Notes: generated by a model not told the origin, from the letters alone. Numbered from the stretch's first letter, positions 10,641-23,885 are shown. The stretch: 47,513 nucleotides of DNA from Helochares maculicollis (GCA_033557835.1 JAWQRO010000232.1:1-47513); one strand, 5' to 3'. Made by a program: numbers and translations.

Positions 10641-11290
10641 TAGGTTCTAATATTCGCTCACGTTGTAGTTTTGCCTTCGGCACAGCCGAATCGGTTTTCG
10701 CCTCCTATTAAGACCGCCAAGGAAAATGTTTAGAGCAGACTTTGGGTTGACTTATATTTATTTTGCGCTACATTTAAACACGGCTCAATAAAATTGTCAA
10801 TTCTAAATTGGCATGTCTCTAGCACAGTGATTATTTGGTATCTTAAAAATATTATTAAGGTAATTTTTGTGCAACGAAAGCAATTGAGGTCGTATTAGGT
10901 TGAACCCGAAGAGACATTAATACAAAGTCGCTGGCTGTCTACAAACCCTTATGCATATATTTAAATCCTGCAATATCGCCATGTCAATTTGACATTAATA
11001 ATAAATTACCCTCTTTTGTTTTACCTCTGCAACCCTCCCTTTTTCCGATGGCTTTATTTAGTTCGTTGTATTAAATCCGATCCGATAGGCCCCTAAACAT
11101 GACATGTATGCCCCCCGGATTGCCTCCGCCAAATCATAATAAATTGATATGGCCCAAATGCATTTTTATTCGATGAAAGCTAAATCTAAAAATCGTTTTG
11201 TAAACATCGTTTTTAATGTTTGAAAAACTGGACCAGTATAAAATTCATACAGATTACACAGAATGCATTTTTGTCACACACAAATACAGC
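10641..11290. other. Compositionally distinct noncoding stretch, candidate regulatory DNA
   Basis: Less AT-rich than its surroundings, no coding frame. It contains a small perfect hairpin TTCGGC-ACA-GCCGAA (10676-10690), AATAAATT blocks, and a C-rich run near 11090-11125. It carries no TE motif that I recognise, so unique conserved noncoding DNA is possible but unproven. Confidence 0.3.
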
Positions 11291-11339
11291 AAATAATATT
11301 TCGTCTGGCTTTCGTCTCATACCCTAGTTGGAGAAAGTT

Positions 11340-12240
11340 TTGCTGTTTATTTTAATTTATACAAGAGTTGTCTCTTAAATTGTGGACATAGAAATGGAGT
11401 CTGCACGAAGACTAATACGCTTTCGCATTCGCTGGAATCAATTTTGAAAGCAGTTATTCCATTCAATTGATGGTACAGTCAAAATTGCGGTTTTAAAAGC
11501 ATCTTTTTCTGGCGACTGAAATCTATGACCACTCAATTTGTTTTTGACTTTTCTTGGAAAGAAAAACATCCCTGGGACCTAGGTCGGGATGTATAAAAGA
11601 TGATCTAACAATTCATGTTTTGTTGCTCTAAAATTGCAAATTTCTGACGAGCCGTGTGGACACTTGCATTGTCTTGGTGGAAAATGATTCGTCATGTTGA
11701 GTTAATTTTTCGAAGTTCAGCAATTACTTGCCACAAACAAATGTTTGTGTGTCAATCAACTATTTTTAACTATTTTTCGATCTTGTAGATAAATTGAACG
11801 GATGACTTTTGTCAGATTTTTTCGCCTTGGAGCATCCATGAGTCGTTCCAATGCTGGTACTGTATATGTTTTTAGAGTTTCTTGCGTTGAATCCCTATAA
11901 CGTTTTTTTTTAACTCCAATTCATCTTAGCTCGATTTTGTTCGTCGGCAAAGAAATGCTGTATCCAACGAGCAACTTATTTTTCACACACAATTCTTCAT
12001 GTAAGATTTTTTGAATTTCAGTCTTTAAAATTTCCAATGAGGCCTCAATCTTAAAATACGTCAAATGTAGATCTTCCATAAAGAGTGCGCAGTTCATCAA
12101 TGTTTTGCGAGGTGACTACGTTTTTTAGTGGACCTGTCCTAGGATCGTCGCTAAGATTAGTCTGTTCTCGTTGAACTACTCCATACCACTGAGAAATCTT
12201 TGTCGGATATGGGGTTTCTATAGCAGAAACTACAAGTATC
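11340..12240 (-). pseudogene. Heavily decayed mariner-family transposase (third type)
   Basis: Minus-strand transposase remnant scattered over several frames. From right to left: TNLSDDPRTG (HTH linker, about 12150), an EIQKILHEELCVK segment (about 12000), VARWIQHFFADEQNRAK (about 11970-11930), then a poorly preserved first catalytic region. RRIIFHQDNASVHTARQ at about 11690-11640 holds the second catalytic Asp. The C-terminal end has FQRMRK (about 11430), which usually precedes the final residues of this mariner type. No TIRs could be placed. The motif set fits mariners often mis-annotated as SETMAR-like in insect genomes, a type distinct from the other copies here. Confidence 0.8.
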
Positions 12241-12379
12241 TCTAAAGGGCTTCAAATCTTAAGCCGTTGGATTCAAAGGATAGAAGAAGAGCCACCTGGG
12301 CTGTCTTAGCATCGATTATTTGATCACTTACAACTTATTGTTGGCGTAAAAACAGAATAATCCATTTACCTTAAAACAG

Positions 12380-14040
12380 TGAATCAGGGAGATTCGCAGA
12401 TGGTGGCTCATAAACATCTCTTCAATCTTCCTGGGTTTCCTCGATCAGATCTGGCACAAGAGGTTATCATTCATTCCAATTACTAGCTACCAGAGAAAAT
12501 TCAGGTAGACATCCCGTATGCCCTATTAACCTCATCCACTCCTACTGTAAGGTCTAAAATCCATTAAATATTATTTGTTTGAACCTTAAAAAGGCATTTG
12601 CTGCGGCAAGTCACGCCAGTCTGGACAGGAGGCTAAGTCAAGTAGGAATTTCCAGACTATCGAAGGATTATATAATGGCCAACTATGTGGAAGCGGTGAC
12701 AAACATAATCGTGAGTAAACAAATGACGAGTCTTATTCCTATTAAAAGAGTGACACTATGTTATCGGCTCTGTTCTATAAAATTATGGACGAAGGGCTTT
12801 CAACCCTTCCGGAGCAGATGAGAGCAGATGAGACAGACAAGCTTTGCTAAGTCTTTGTAGAATATTGCTACAAAAGAGAGAGTAACTTAGCATAGAAATG
12901 TGTAAAGCAATTATCGTCAAAAGGGCTCCTGCAAAAAAAAACACAAAGTTTAAAATGAAATACGGCATATGGATTCATAGAAGACCAGCCAGTCCAACAG
13001 CTGGGACTGAGGGTCATGAAACACAAGGCTTGAAATTACAACTTTATGGGTATCATATCCACACCAATTGAAAATGTCCAATCTTAGCTTATTCGGATCC
13101 GTAGATAATCTCTAAAGCCCGCCTAGAAGCTCGAAGTGATAATAAACTACCGACTACAACGTTACATTTGTCACCTTTAAAACCCTAAGATCCACAAACA
13201 ACGGCTCACAAACGTGGACCGCCATGTCAAAAGAGATGAGGAGTCGTCCAATCTCAAATGCTATCTAACCAAAATCTCAAAAGGCTGGCCCATAACAACT
13301 GAACAAAATGGTGGCCCATGGATTTACCAACTTTCCACTTCGGTCAGACATTGCAAAATTCTCCCAGTAGCTAACCAATGGCTGGTAAACCCTCCACCGC
13401 AATGAAGCGAAGCCAGTTTATCAAATTCGCAAAGGTGAATTACCATTTAGCAATTGGAATACCCTCGAACTCTAAAGAGCAAGGATGATGCCGGGCCGGT
13501 TGCCTAAAAGACAGAAAGTCTATCGTATGTTCTTCAGCAATGTTCATTAGTTCACTGAAGATGACAGAACATGGCTATTGACACAACAGCCAAAGAAGCA
13601 ACGGCCAACGGCTGGAGGGTGCTAAACGATCCGAAACTTATACTTTCAAACGTTACAACGATAATAATTTCAGACATCATAAGCTAGGAATCAGCGCATC
13701 TTCTAACCCTGGCCCATCAGGACAAAATTGCGGCTCTCCTCGGGTATTCCTGGAGGCAACAAAAAATATTCAACCAAGAGAATCTATATGTTGTACTGCT
13801 GGCTTTGGGTGCAAAAGGGTACTAACGCCCCTTGAACCAAAGTCTGATAAATGTCACCAAGCTAATGCTTCGCTGCATAAAGAGAGACATTATAGTCCAA
13901 GTAGAGTTCATAAAACTGGTATGGACCAGTAGAGTCAGGGAACCCAAAGAAAAATTAAAAAAGAATAAACAGGTTGATAAATAAGAGTTAGGGAGTGAAA
14001 GTAAAGAAGTTAACAAATACTCGAAAAAACTGCTCTCACA
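12380..14040 (+). pseudogene. R2-clade non-LTR retrotransposon remnant (reverse transcriptase to C-terminal region)
   Basis: Plus-strand LINE remnant with many frameshifts. In order: NISSIFLGFLDQIWHKRL (RT motif before the catalytic core, about 12400-12460), LNLKKAFAAASHASLDRRL (motif A at about 12580-12640, where the catalytic D of LD-KAFD is N), a decayed SP-LFN-IMDEGLSTLPEQM block (about 12770-12830), and a thumb/linker region. At about 13210-13370 come NVDRHVKRDE and then GG-WIYQLSTSVRHCKIL, which fits the R2-family 'LDRHVR ... DGGLGI-L' stretch. A tail with AHQDKIAALLGYS (about 13710) resembles the R2 endonuclease-distal end. The YADD catalytic motif was not found. Flanks do not look like 28S rDNA. 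R2 versus R4/NeSL subdivision is not decidable by eye. Confidence 0.72.
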
Positions 14041-14089
14041 CACCTAACCACAGATAGTTTAAAATACAAAGCTTATGACCAAATAAGTA

Positions 14090-14560
14090 ATATCGCTAAT
14101 TTGGTGAAGGCCGACCAGAAGTCGCAGCTACCGCTCTTTGGTAAAACATTCTCCCACCTTCAATTTATTCATTCTGTACTAAACGCAATTCGGCCCGCGT
14201 GCTTTTATTGTTTTCCGAAGGTGTCGGAAATTATCTTTATCCCAAAAACTTTCCAGATTCATTAAATAAAGATTTCATAATCACATGTTGAAATTTTATT
14301 AGTGGCGCCCTCTTTATTCCTATATGCACAACGTAAAATGCATCCCTAGTATTATTAATAAAAATAAAGATTGTCTTCATTATTTTATATGTATTGTTTA
14401 TCAAATGTAGCAGTAGTAATGCTAGCTAATTGGATGTATAAATTGCATAGAAAATTTCATTTTGTACTATATTATGTTACCAAAATTAGTATTGTCGAGT
14501 AAAGTAGCAATTGAAGCCAATCAACATTTTTGAGATCATCTCTAAGTAGTTCATAGCTCC
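14090..14560. other. AT-rich noncoding stretch
   Basis: No coding signal or recognised repeat. Confidence 0.4.
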
Positions 14561-15540
14561 ATGTATGCTTTGGGATGAGCGGTTACTATGCGCTTCCTCT
14601 AATTTATGTAATAATGCTAATTGATACCGCGGAATTTGATTACTGCAAATGCAATTATGACCGCTGCGCTTCTGCTCGCTTTGGCTAACAAGTAGAGGAA
14701 AGTTGGGAGGAGGCCTGTTTAGAATATCTCAGCGTAACGTGAATGTAATTGCGCAAAAGGAAGCCTCTAAACGTTTGTTTTAACTTTAAACTCGCTTTAT
14801 TTAGTCGTTTCGTGTTAGAACTGTTAGCAGAAGCGGCACTTGCGAAGTGCTTGTTTTTTCTCCCGCAGCAACTTGTCTCGTAGAGGTGGAAATTTTATAT
14901 TTTTCAATTAAGACGAATTTTCAAAGAAATACATTTCAAATTGCGTTTTAAACTTTTAAACTTCGTCCGCCGACAGATTAGTTATTTCTCATATCGCGCT
15001 GCAGTTTCAATTTGTCGGCTTTTAGTTTACGTATTTATTTATTTTACTACTGCTGCAAGATTACGTTTTTTTTAATTTGTGCATGCGAAGTAAACGAACG
15101 TTTACTTGCTCCGTTAAGATTGCTTACATATTCCGTATTCATTATCTATTTTAAGCAATTTCGCTGCATCTTGTCTACTCGTCCTATAAACATCTTCATC
15201 CAATTTATTTCCCCTTCCATCCTAATTCAGGAGCGATTCCCTCTTTCAAGTCGGTGTCCGTGTCCCTTGGGCACTTACAGTGCTCTATCGATTTAATTTC
15301 TTTCTTACATATTCTACAATGTTCCTCTTCATTATTTGGTAGTCATTTGAAATACTTCGCTCCACTTTCGCAGCCGTTCCTTTCCTCCAGCGTTTGGCTC
15401 GCTACAAATTGTTGTTTTAGTGATGCGTTTAAATATTTTGTTATGACTTCAAGTAAAGTTTTGCTTCCGCAGATATATATCTCCTATTATCAAATATTAT
15501 TGTGCTATTCACTGTTACGCTGCTATACTAAATAAAATTG
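14560..15540. other. Compositionally distinct noncoding stretch
   Basis: Moderately GC-richer than its surroundings (around 14640-14880 and 15170-15270). It shows two open frames of 93-94 codons on the + strand that overlap in different frames and have no recognisable domain, so neither is called a gene. Candidate unique DNA. Confidence 0.3.
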
Positions 15541-18500
15541 CATCTTATATCAAATATAAAGGAAGTAAATCAGTCGATGAGATGTTCGTATGCATATTTA
15601 GTAAGCAGTTCCGCAATACTTAGTTTATCGGTAATTCAGTTTTTGTCAATGAGTCGCGATCAACAGTACACACATTTTTCTAGATAGTCGGAAACTTAAT
15701 TTTGGAATTCCATATTTGTATCAATATTATAAAAGGCTTTACATATGCAATATGGTTTTTAATTATTAAAATTAAATGTGCTTTTTTACTAAATAATTAA
15801 TGCTAATTAAATCGATAGTTACAATTAATTTGTCAAATTGATTAATTCATATTTAACAACTTGTTGCAATGTGCCAACTAAATTTCTATGTCTGCAATAG
15901 AATGTGGCATTTTTAGCGAAAAATTCTGGTAGAATATTTCAACTAAATGTCTCTCAAATGGCAATTAAGAAACCGTAGTATATGATAATCTGAAGGAGCA
16001 AAGTTGAGTCTATATACGGGATGCGTAAATTTTTTGTCGTGTCTGAAGGGTAACTTGATCCTCATTAATCTTAATGGGTAAAAGCTTGGCGATATTCAAA
16101 TTGTACAAAAGGTTAACAATGATATTCTTATGCTTAAGTAGAATGGTTTCTCTTTCAAAAATCATTTTAATTTTAGTCATTCAAACCCTGTTATACGGAA
16201 ATAGCACATTATATTATGAGTTTTGTTTAGATTGTATGTCAAAAATTGGACTGAAAACGATATTTTAACGTGATGCAATAAATTGTGTTGGTGTGAATGT
16301 ATTAATTAGAACATAGAAAATTTGCCAATTTGACATTTTTTTTGCCCAAACACGAACCAAAGTAGTTTTATTATATTTAGATCGTCAGCTAACTCACCAA
16401 ACAAGAGCATGGACTATCTTTCGCCATTTATTTCGTGCTATGGCCAACGTATGAAATGTTTTATCTTGTCATAGGAGAAAATTAGACATTTCAAAATTAA
16501 ATTGTATACAGTAAGTTCAGGTAGGGAATCTAGCAATACACTATTTTTATTTCATACTTAAATTTGCACTCCAATTTTTTTGCATTCGTTAAAGGTGCTG
16601 ATCTTGCTGCAAAAATTTTTGTGAAATCAAATTTTTTTTGCGATATTTTAAATATTCTAAGTTGCCTCATTATATTAAATAAATAATATTTCTTCAGTTT
16701 GCTTGAGTGAAGTTGCGAGTTGCACACCTCGTCACTAACACTACACAAGAATTTCTTAATTTATGCTTATTTGCGCCGGTGAAGTAATATGAATCAATCC
16801 GAAATATTTACAAAGCTATTCGAGCTCTATTTGAAATCTACGATACCTTAAGTGAAGATTGTTCAATTGGACAGAAAGCTAGAATGATTATACATATAGA
16901 AAGCCCCTGAAATTGCCTACATCGCTTGACTATATCAACCAGTATTCTCAAACCATGGTCAGCAATACTAATTGGATCTATAATTTCACAGATCCAAGAC
17001 TTTAGGTTAAGTGAACAGTTCCGGAAATACTTCGTATAGTAGCGCTTTTGTGAAACGTAAATCCAGCGTCACAGAACTTCGTGACGAGTAATTTGGAGAA
17101 AGCCACTACATTTATTGTCGCCCGTGAACAAACGATCACAAAAACGGTTCTGTGTGAGACAATTGAGGCAATTCGTTGCTTGTGATAGGTCGATTAACTG
17201 TCTTCTCTTTGGACAGATTATAGACGATCCAAACACCTGCTCTGCTTATTTTAGCAATCTGCTATAAATGATCCTGGATGGTTGGCCAAGGTTGATTAAT
17301 AGTGTTTAATAGTTCTTCGAGTTTGTGTTCTTGATCCATATGAGTCAGAAAAATCAAAATTACCGGAGCTGAACTTGCATAACCATCTTTACTCAAAGTT
17401 TGATATTGCATTATTTGGAAGTGAGCAAGTCACAATAACCTTAAAATGATATTTGACACCCCTTTGAAATACACAATGAACTGACAAATGACAATCTGTT
17501 ATCCACATGTGCAGAAACATTAGTTTCCGGTCTCCCTTATCTAAAAATACTAAAAGTGCTCTGTATTCGATTTCCGCTCAAAGTCAATCGAAAAATATTT
17601 GAATGTACTGTCAGAGGAGACATCCCATGAGTAGCTGTAAATTTTTGGCTTAAATTTGCTACTATATATTCTTACTAAGATGATATGTCTTCTCAATTGA
17701 CAAATAATTTGATTGAAGGGTTGAAGGAAGGGTACTATTTTTAAGCGGAAGTATATTAAATGATTCTCTTAATCAAGCGAAAGTTGAACCGAAGTGTTCC
17801 CTTCGTGAACTATGTTTAGCGACACAACAACTTAACTCTCAGTGTAAGGAGGTAAGTCGACGCTCGTAATTGCAAGCGACATTTCTGGACATTAGAAACT
17901 TACCTGAGATTGTTAAGATAATTATTAAGTTAAATCTATATATGCGACGTCCCGTTTTCAGATTTTCATTGACCTAATATTTCTGCCACTTGCACTTTTT
18001 AAAGCCTGTGCAAAATATTAATTGCTTGTACATTTTCAGAGCTATATTTATGAAAATGTTGAGATTTTAGCTGCTTCGATAAAATCAATCTCTAAGTTTC
18101 AAGTATTTTAGAAGCATGTATCAAACTACGCTCGAGTTATCTTGTTTAATAGACTATTTCACACATAAACATTAACTATTGTTTGATATATCTAGTGCCA
18201 GCAGTCGAATATTGCCTAAAAGTTAATAATTATCTATAATTATTCTTTAACAGCAATGTACAAAATTTCTTGAATTCAGCTCAGAGCGCTCAAATACGCA
18301 TAGGCCACATATTGAGATTGGTAAAATGGATTAAATAATGCTCAAAATGCATTAAAAAGTAGAAGTCAGATTTCTTATGTTTGTTAATATTTTTAATACT
18401 TTTCGTGAACTATATTTTGTGGGAATATAAAAATGTTATGTTTTTGAGAAACTCAAAGTATGCGCTATATTTCCCAAAATAAATAGAAATGCGAAATTTA

Positions 18501-20290
18501 AGAATGATTGAATAGTGTTAGACAACTCCGTTTGTATATAATTTTATTATTTGTTGCGAAAGTATGAAATTTCAAGGAACAATAAGGCTCTAGAAAGATG
18601 ACAATTACAGTTTATGTGAGGTTTTAGGACATAAAATGAACATTCGAATGGATTATTTGATATCTACGGAAATAAACGTTAACACAATAAATCTGAAAGC
18701 TGATATAAATAGAGCTTCTGGACATGCACTTTAGATTCACAAAGACAGTGATTTTAAATTGGAAATGAAAAGCTAAGTGGGATATGAAATGATATTCTAT
18801 TTTCGTGATGTAATACATCGGACAAAAATACTGAAATTTTTAGTTGTTTTTCTTAGTTAGAAAAACCTATCTTTATAAACTCCGTAATGTTTTAATGATA
18901 CTATTTTCTTAGCAACTCATTTCTTTGTTATGATGAATTCTTTCTTTGCTTTGATGACATCTACATGAAAAAAAGTTCATGTGTAACACACACATTACTA
19001 AAATGCTTTTAAGCATATTTCATTAGCTGTAGATAATATCAGTTTTTATCCTTGACGGCCGACTCAAAAGAAGAATTTTGTGTTATAAGCTTAAATTGGA
19101 TGTCCCAATGCACAAACAACATAAAAGCTTTACGTTATACTCGAGTGAAACTAATGTTGGAGCAGAGGAAATTATCATTTTTAGCAGATCTAAAGCATTA
19201 TATGTATAATTTACTGAATTTTAAGATTTTGGATGTAATCTCAACGAAAATATCAATAACAAAACCTAAGATTTTAATATTTAATTCAATGTACATATTG
19301 TATTCGGTTGGTTATTTCCTTTGCATACTTTTACTCCTGATATACGCATTACTACTATGATTGCGATTTGATTTGACTTGGAAAGACTACAGCACTCAGT
19401 AGGTTTCCAATTAAGAATGTTAAAATATAAATCTCCTATTTTACGACGTCATTTAAAATGTCTTTCTCTCATAAAACATCGGTGTATTCCATAAATAAAA
19501 GAATAGCTTCTAATAAAATATGCACTTTGGTGTAGTTCACCTATATACCGTTATAAGGGACCTAAAGCTCAAAAATCCTTAGATTAAAATGCCGTAGAAA
19601 AAGTGTACGGCTGAATGTAACTTTTACAGAGTGACATTTAAAATGCATGACAAAGCCGCTTCTGAAACATTCGCAGTTGCACAAGTAAATTAACGTGTTT
19701 CCGTGATGTTGTTTCAAAATTTTAAACTCGCGTGTCGGTACAGCGAAAGTTTCATTACCACTTAGGCATTATCATTACGATTCACGTAATTCATGAAATG
19801 ACATTTGAAAACTACATAGATTCTCTAGAAAGTTGAAATTAGTTATTTACGTCAGATTTAAAAATCGCTTCACTTAGAGTACGTACTAAAATTATATGTG
19901 CTATTTTCTTAGTTACATGACGAAAGCAGAAACAGGTTATGTCAGTAGGTGTCTTGTGCGAAATATAATAATAATATAGGGATTTATGTTTGGTGAAGCT
20001 TAGAATAAAAGGCAATGTTAATGACAGAAGGATATCTTCCATAAGTCAATCAGTCAGGACTAAAGAGTTTTTAATATACTACTTGCAATTTATTTTATTG
20101 ACCTAGTTGTTTATGCCCTTCTGTTGATTTTGCCTTTTGCACTTGTAAGTCATGATGGCTTTATTATTGAACTAAAGGCTGGAATTGTTTTTGGCTAAAT
20201 CCTATTTGCGGATGTATGATTCTGAATGAGAGACATAGGTTTTGTATTTATAAAGTACTCTAAGAAGTTATATAAAACTAGTTAATAATA
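15540..20290. other. Long AT-rich region without a recognisable gene
   Basis: About 4.7 kb of AT-rich DNA. Open frames of 64-102 codons occur on both strands (for example 19052-19360, +), but they lack domains, splice context or codon structure that I can defend. No transposon motifs were recognised by eye. Confidence 0.5.
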
Positions 20291-20589
20291 ATACAAACGC
20301 AAATTCGAAAAATAAAAAACATATTGTAGAACTAAATTTACAATGAAACTAAACAGTTGAAAATTTAAACCCATGGCATAACTATCAGAAAAGACAAAGA
20401 AAAGAAAACTGCTAAAAAAGTAAGATATATAGAACAAGCAAAAACGCAACTATTAGACAAGATAATGAATTGAAACGGAAGCAATAATCGCAAAATGGAG
20501 CAACGATTTAAAGATTCACTAAGGGGCCAACATCATCTTCATAAGATGTTCTAAGACACGACGAATTTACTTTCACCAAGAATTCGTAA

Positions 20590-20900
20590 AAAAGATAGAC
20601 CATTTAGATGCTGCAGGAGTTTGATATCTCCTGCATACAAACTAGCAAAACACCTATCACAGATAGTTTTCAAGTTTCTAAGAAACAAGGATCACTCAAT
20701 ACCAAATTTATTGGGCATAGAAAAAATCAGAACTAAAAAAATACATAAACAACACAAAATTATATCTCTAGATGTCATATCTATTCCTACATCAAATAAA
20801 TTTAGCAATAGAAGCAATTAAAAAAATCATGAAAGCAAAATTTAACAACCTACATAGCTAAGCATGAAACACTTCTCCCCACATATTTCATGGTAGAAAT
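20590..20900 (+). pseudogene. Penelope-like element reverse transcriptase fragment
   Basis: In the frame of 20621-20821 the reading SLISPAYKLAKHLSQIV is followed by HKIISLDVISIPTSN. This fits the Penelope-like RT pattern 'LRP-IS---SPAYKLAK-L' then 'LVSFDVVSLFTNVP', where the Asp is the first catalytic residue. The next residues (LAIEAIKKIM-KAKF) also match the position of the helix after motif A. The stop at 20819-20821 and the loss of downstream motifs show decay. The AT-rich DNA up to about 21450 may be the rest of the element but cannot be read securely. No GIY-YIG domain was found. Confidence 0.6.
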
Positions 20901-22170
20901 CATAAGTCACCAACTAATTTTTGATTGTTCCACGGAATCTTTCTTACATATTCTCCAAACAAAAATGAAGAGTGGCCTAACATGGCCAACAACATTCACC
21001 CTAAACTATTTTTACTAAACAAATAGAAATAGAAACAAATAGCAACATTTATTTGTTTAATATACTATGAATACTCGATTATCATAATAATAAAATAACC
21101 AAAATTTTCCGAGTACAAATGCAGAGGTGGAGATATATTTTAATTCATATATTATATTCACCCAATGGACAAAAAGAAATAGAGATTCTTTCAATCTTAA
21201 TTACAAAATTTTACAAAAATTGAGATTGTCTTTCTTTGAAATTATTACCTCAATAAATAAATTAAGACTTCAAGTTCATATTTTTAAAAATCAATATCAA
21301 AACTCCACAATAATAATATAGAAAAAACGCTAAATCAAAATATACTAACACCCATCATCAATCGCGAATTATACATCCAGAAAAGGAAACAATAAAATCT
21401 CTAGTTTTCCGTCTCAGTATGCGAAAATTGAGATTTAGATTGATTCTTAAAATCATATAACGTCCTTAAAATAGGATTAAAGAATAGTAACTGTTATATC
21501 ACTGATTCTACAAATGTGAGAACTGGTATGTAGTTAAACGAAGTTGTTTGTCACCTGTCATAGAAAATTTATTATTAAATTTAGTAGACTTAGAAAAACC
21601 CAGAACTCAAACAATATAGTACAAAAGCGATACAAAATTTAATCGGTCGATGTTATATTCCTTTGTACAACTAGACTATAAATAGTAAATAGTACTTCTC
21701 GCCTTCTTTCATGTTTGAAAACACTTACTACCAATATAATTTTGGATGACCTCCGGGATCACTGCTATCAACCACAGATGTGAAATTACCAACGGAGTAT
21801 TTGGTATAAGAATGTTGAAAAACTTCCTACCAGACATTTTCTATACTTTAGATATCATCCTTGCTTATTATCCAGACAAATCGGAGGAGTTATAAACATG
21901 TTCAATAAATTACACCCTTAATTATCTTTCAAAATAGAAAACAAAATTTCATTTCTAAAAATCTAACATGTCTCAAAGCCCATAATAAAATAACAAAGAA
22001 CTGGTTCTAAAATCATCCCCATAGGGGGAGATCTTTATTCCAATCACCCATTAGCGGAAAAAATGAGATTCTTGCAAACATTATCACAAACTAATTCGAA
22101 CTATTAGGCCAAAAATATAGTAAAGGTCATACAAAAATTGAAAAAAACCTGTTTATAAAATAATTTCTCT
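20900..22170. other. AT-rich DNA, possibly the decayed rest of the Penelope-like element
   Basis: Rich in A on the + strand and littered with stops. Compositionally like the RT fragment to its left, but no motif is secure. Confidence 0.3.
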
Positions 22171-23330
22171 GCTAAATGATACCAATAACTGCCTTAAATC
22201 CAGAATCATTTTACCACAAAAGGAACCAACGCAAAATTCACCATTATACACAAATAAAGAAAAATAAATGCAACATCTCCATTCTTTCGTTCTGCACATA
22301 CTATTTGTTTTTTCCTCTTGTTCGTGATATTTACTTGGTTTGCTTCCAATGTGAAGGCTTTTCCGGAAATAGTTCGTATTCAGTCCTTTAAATCGTTTTT
22401 TCTCTCTATACCTTTGAGTTCTTTAAGTCCAGGTCCTACACTGCATAGACCTTGTCCTTGATCATAAGTTTGTTGTATCTTAGTTGAACGTTCTCCCATT
22501 ATTCTCTTGCTAGTTTTTGAAATGGAGCTACTCGTTTTCTAACATTTCCCTGATAACGGCCTCGTTTTCTCACATTTCCCTGTTGACGTTCCCGTTGATC
22601 TATGGATTTGTTCCTTTAAAATTCCTGGGAATGTTGATAATCTCATTTCGTTTTTGTTTCGTCATTAGTTCTAACAATATTGGCTATACCCAGTGGTCTT
22701 ATGTTGACCAATTATTCTTATCTGGGCAAATTTCAGACTGCGCACTCCTTGTTGCCCCCATTTTCTGTCGCTACTTTTATGTCTTACCTATGTTATTGGT
22801 GGTAAAATTCTTATTTTTAAGAGTCGCTTAACACTGTCTACAGAAAACATTTTCATACTACTGGAAAAGGCTCGAGCCAAAGGCTAAAACATTTGCGACA
22901 CATATTAAACTTTTAGTCCCTCGCTAGGATAATACCACTAGTTAATAAAATCTTAATTGTTTTTGTAACACGAGAACTCGTATCAAATTCTAAATATACT
23001 GGGGGCATCAAATAATAATATATAACGACACAAACTGGTACATCAGGTATCCTTGTGATATCGAAACATATATTTTTGTAAAAAGTATAACAAATACCTA
23101 CACTTAAAGGAATTATTGTTTAATGTACAATAAATAACTATCATGTTCGTGAATATTTAGCTTTTGGTAGGTCTGGTAGTTTCCAATAATACTCTGCTAG
23201 CTACCTAGACTCCATTTTCCTTGATAGGGCTTCTCCATTAAGGGAATATCCTGCTGAAACCTTTCGTCTTGTTTTTCCCTCAAAATCCCAAATTTGTACG
23301 AAAAAAATCCATATGAGAAAACAGCAGGTG
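22171..23330. other. Noncoding stretch with a 30-bp tandem duplication
   Basis: At 22531-22560 and 22561-22590 the sequence CTCGTTTTCT-ACATTTCCCTG repeats head to tail. The overlapping open frame at 22517-22831 is hydrophobic and low-complexity, with no recognised domain, so it is not called. Confidence 0.45.
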
Positions 23331-23334
23331 TATT

Positions 23335-23885
23335 TTAAAGTTCATTTATTAAGTCTTTGTAATTTTTCGCTTTAAGGTCTCTTAGATTTTGGAAAATGTT
23401 CACAAAAGTTTTCCTGGCAAGTTTTTCCTGATCATTCAATTCCTCTTCAAAATCTTCATCCTTTATCAGTTTCTGTATTTGTGAACCTACAAATACTTCC
23501 GCTTTAGTTTTTGCCTCGCTGAGTTTGTAGAATTTCTCCTTTAGGTACAAATTGGCCAGGACTATGTGATCTACGCTTGGGTGACACTTTCTTTATGTAG
23601 AGACATTTTCTATCTCTACTGTCTTATTCGAAAATAAAACAATAAAACTTTGTGTAACCTAGTTGTATTCCACGCAAAAGAGCAATAACTAAAATATCCG
23701 CAAATCTTCCAAGCAGATTCACTGTATTCAATTTTTTCAAGAAGAAATCTCATGTTTTCGGAGGACTCTTTCATACTGGAACCATGAGCAACCAGTTCTG
23801 AAGGAAGCTTGTTTCCGTTTTGCAAAAGTAATGCTTTCAAACTAGCTTTTGAAGACTCGTATTCAGAACGCAATAAATTCATCAC
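23335..23885 (-). pseudogene. Decayed member of an uncharacterised arthropod repeat-protein family
   Basis: Two minus-strand pieces (23885-23616 and 23550-23335) in different frames read as one protein. The first has LPSELVAHGSSMKES-ENMRFLLEKI and AWKICGYFSYCSFAWNT (expected ICGD--V-ALLLG). The second has KFYKLSEAKTKAEVFVGSQI and FEEELNDQEK...NYKDLINEL. I recognise this order (SEAK-KEGVFVGPQI) from a widespread multi-copy protein of insects and spiders that usually carries no name; its repetitive distribution suggests a mobile or domesticated element. Function unknown. The frameshift between the pieces shows that it is broken. Confidence 0.6.

Noticed and set aside
12380..14040. 28S rDNA-inserted R2 element
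   Set aside because: No rRNA sequence recognised on either side.
15540..20290. Open frames of 64-102 codons as genes
   Set aside because: AT-rich DNA with no domains, no codon bias visible and no conserved neighbours.
22517..22831. 104-codon hydrophobic open frame
   Set aside because: Overlaps the 30-bp tandem duplication, low complexity, no family resemblance.
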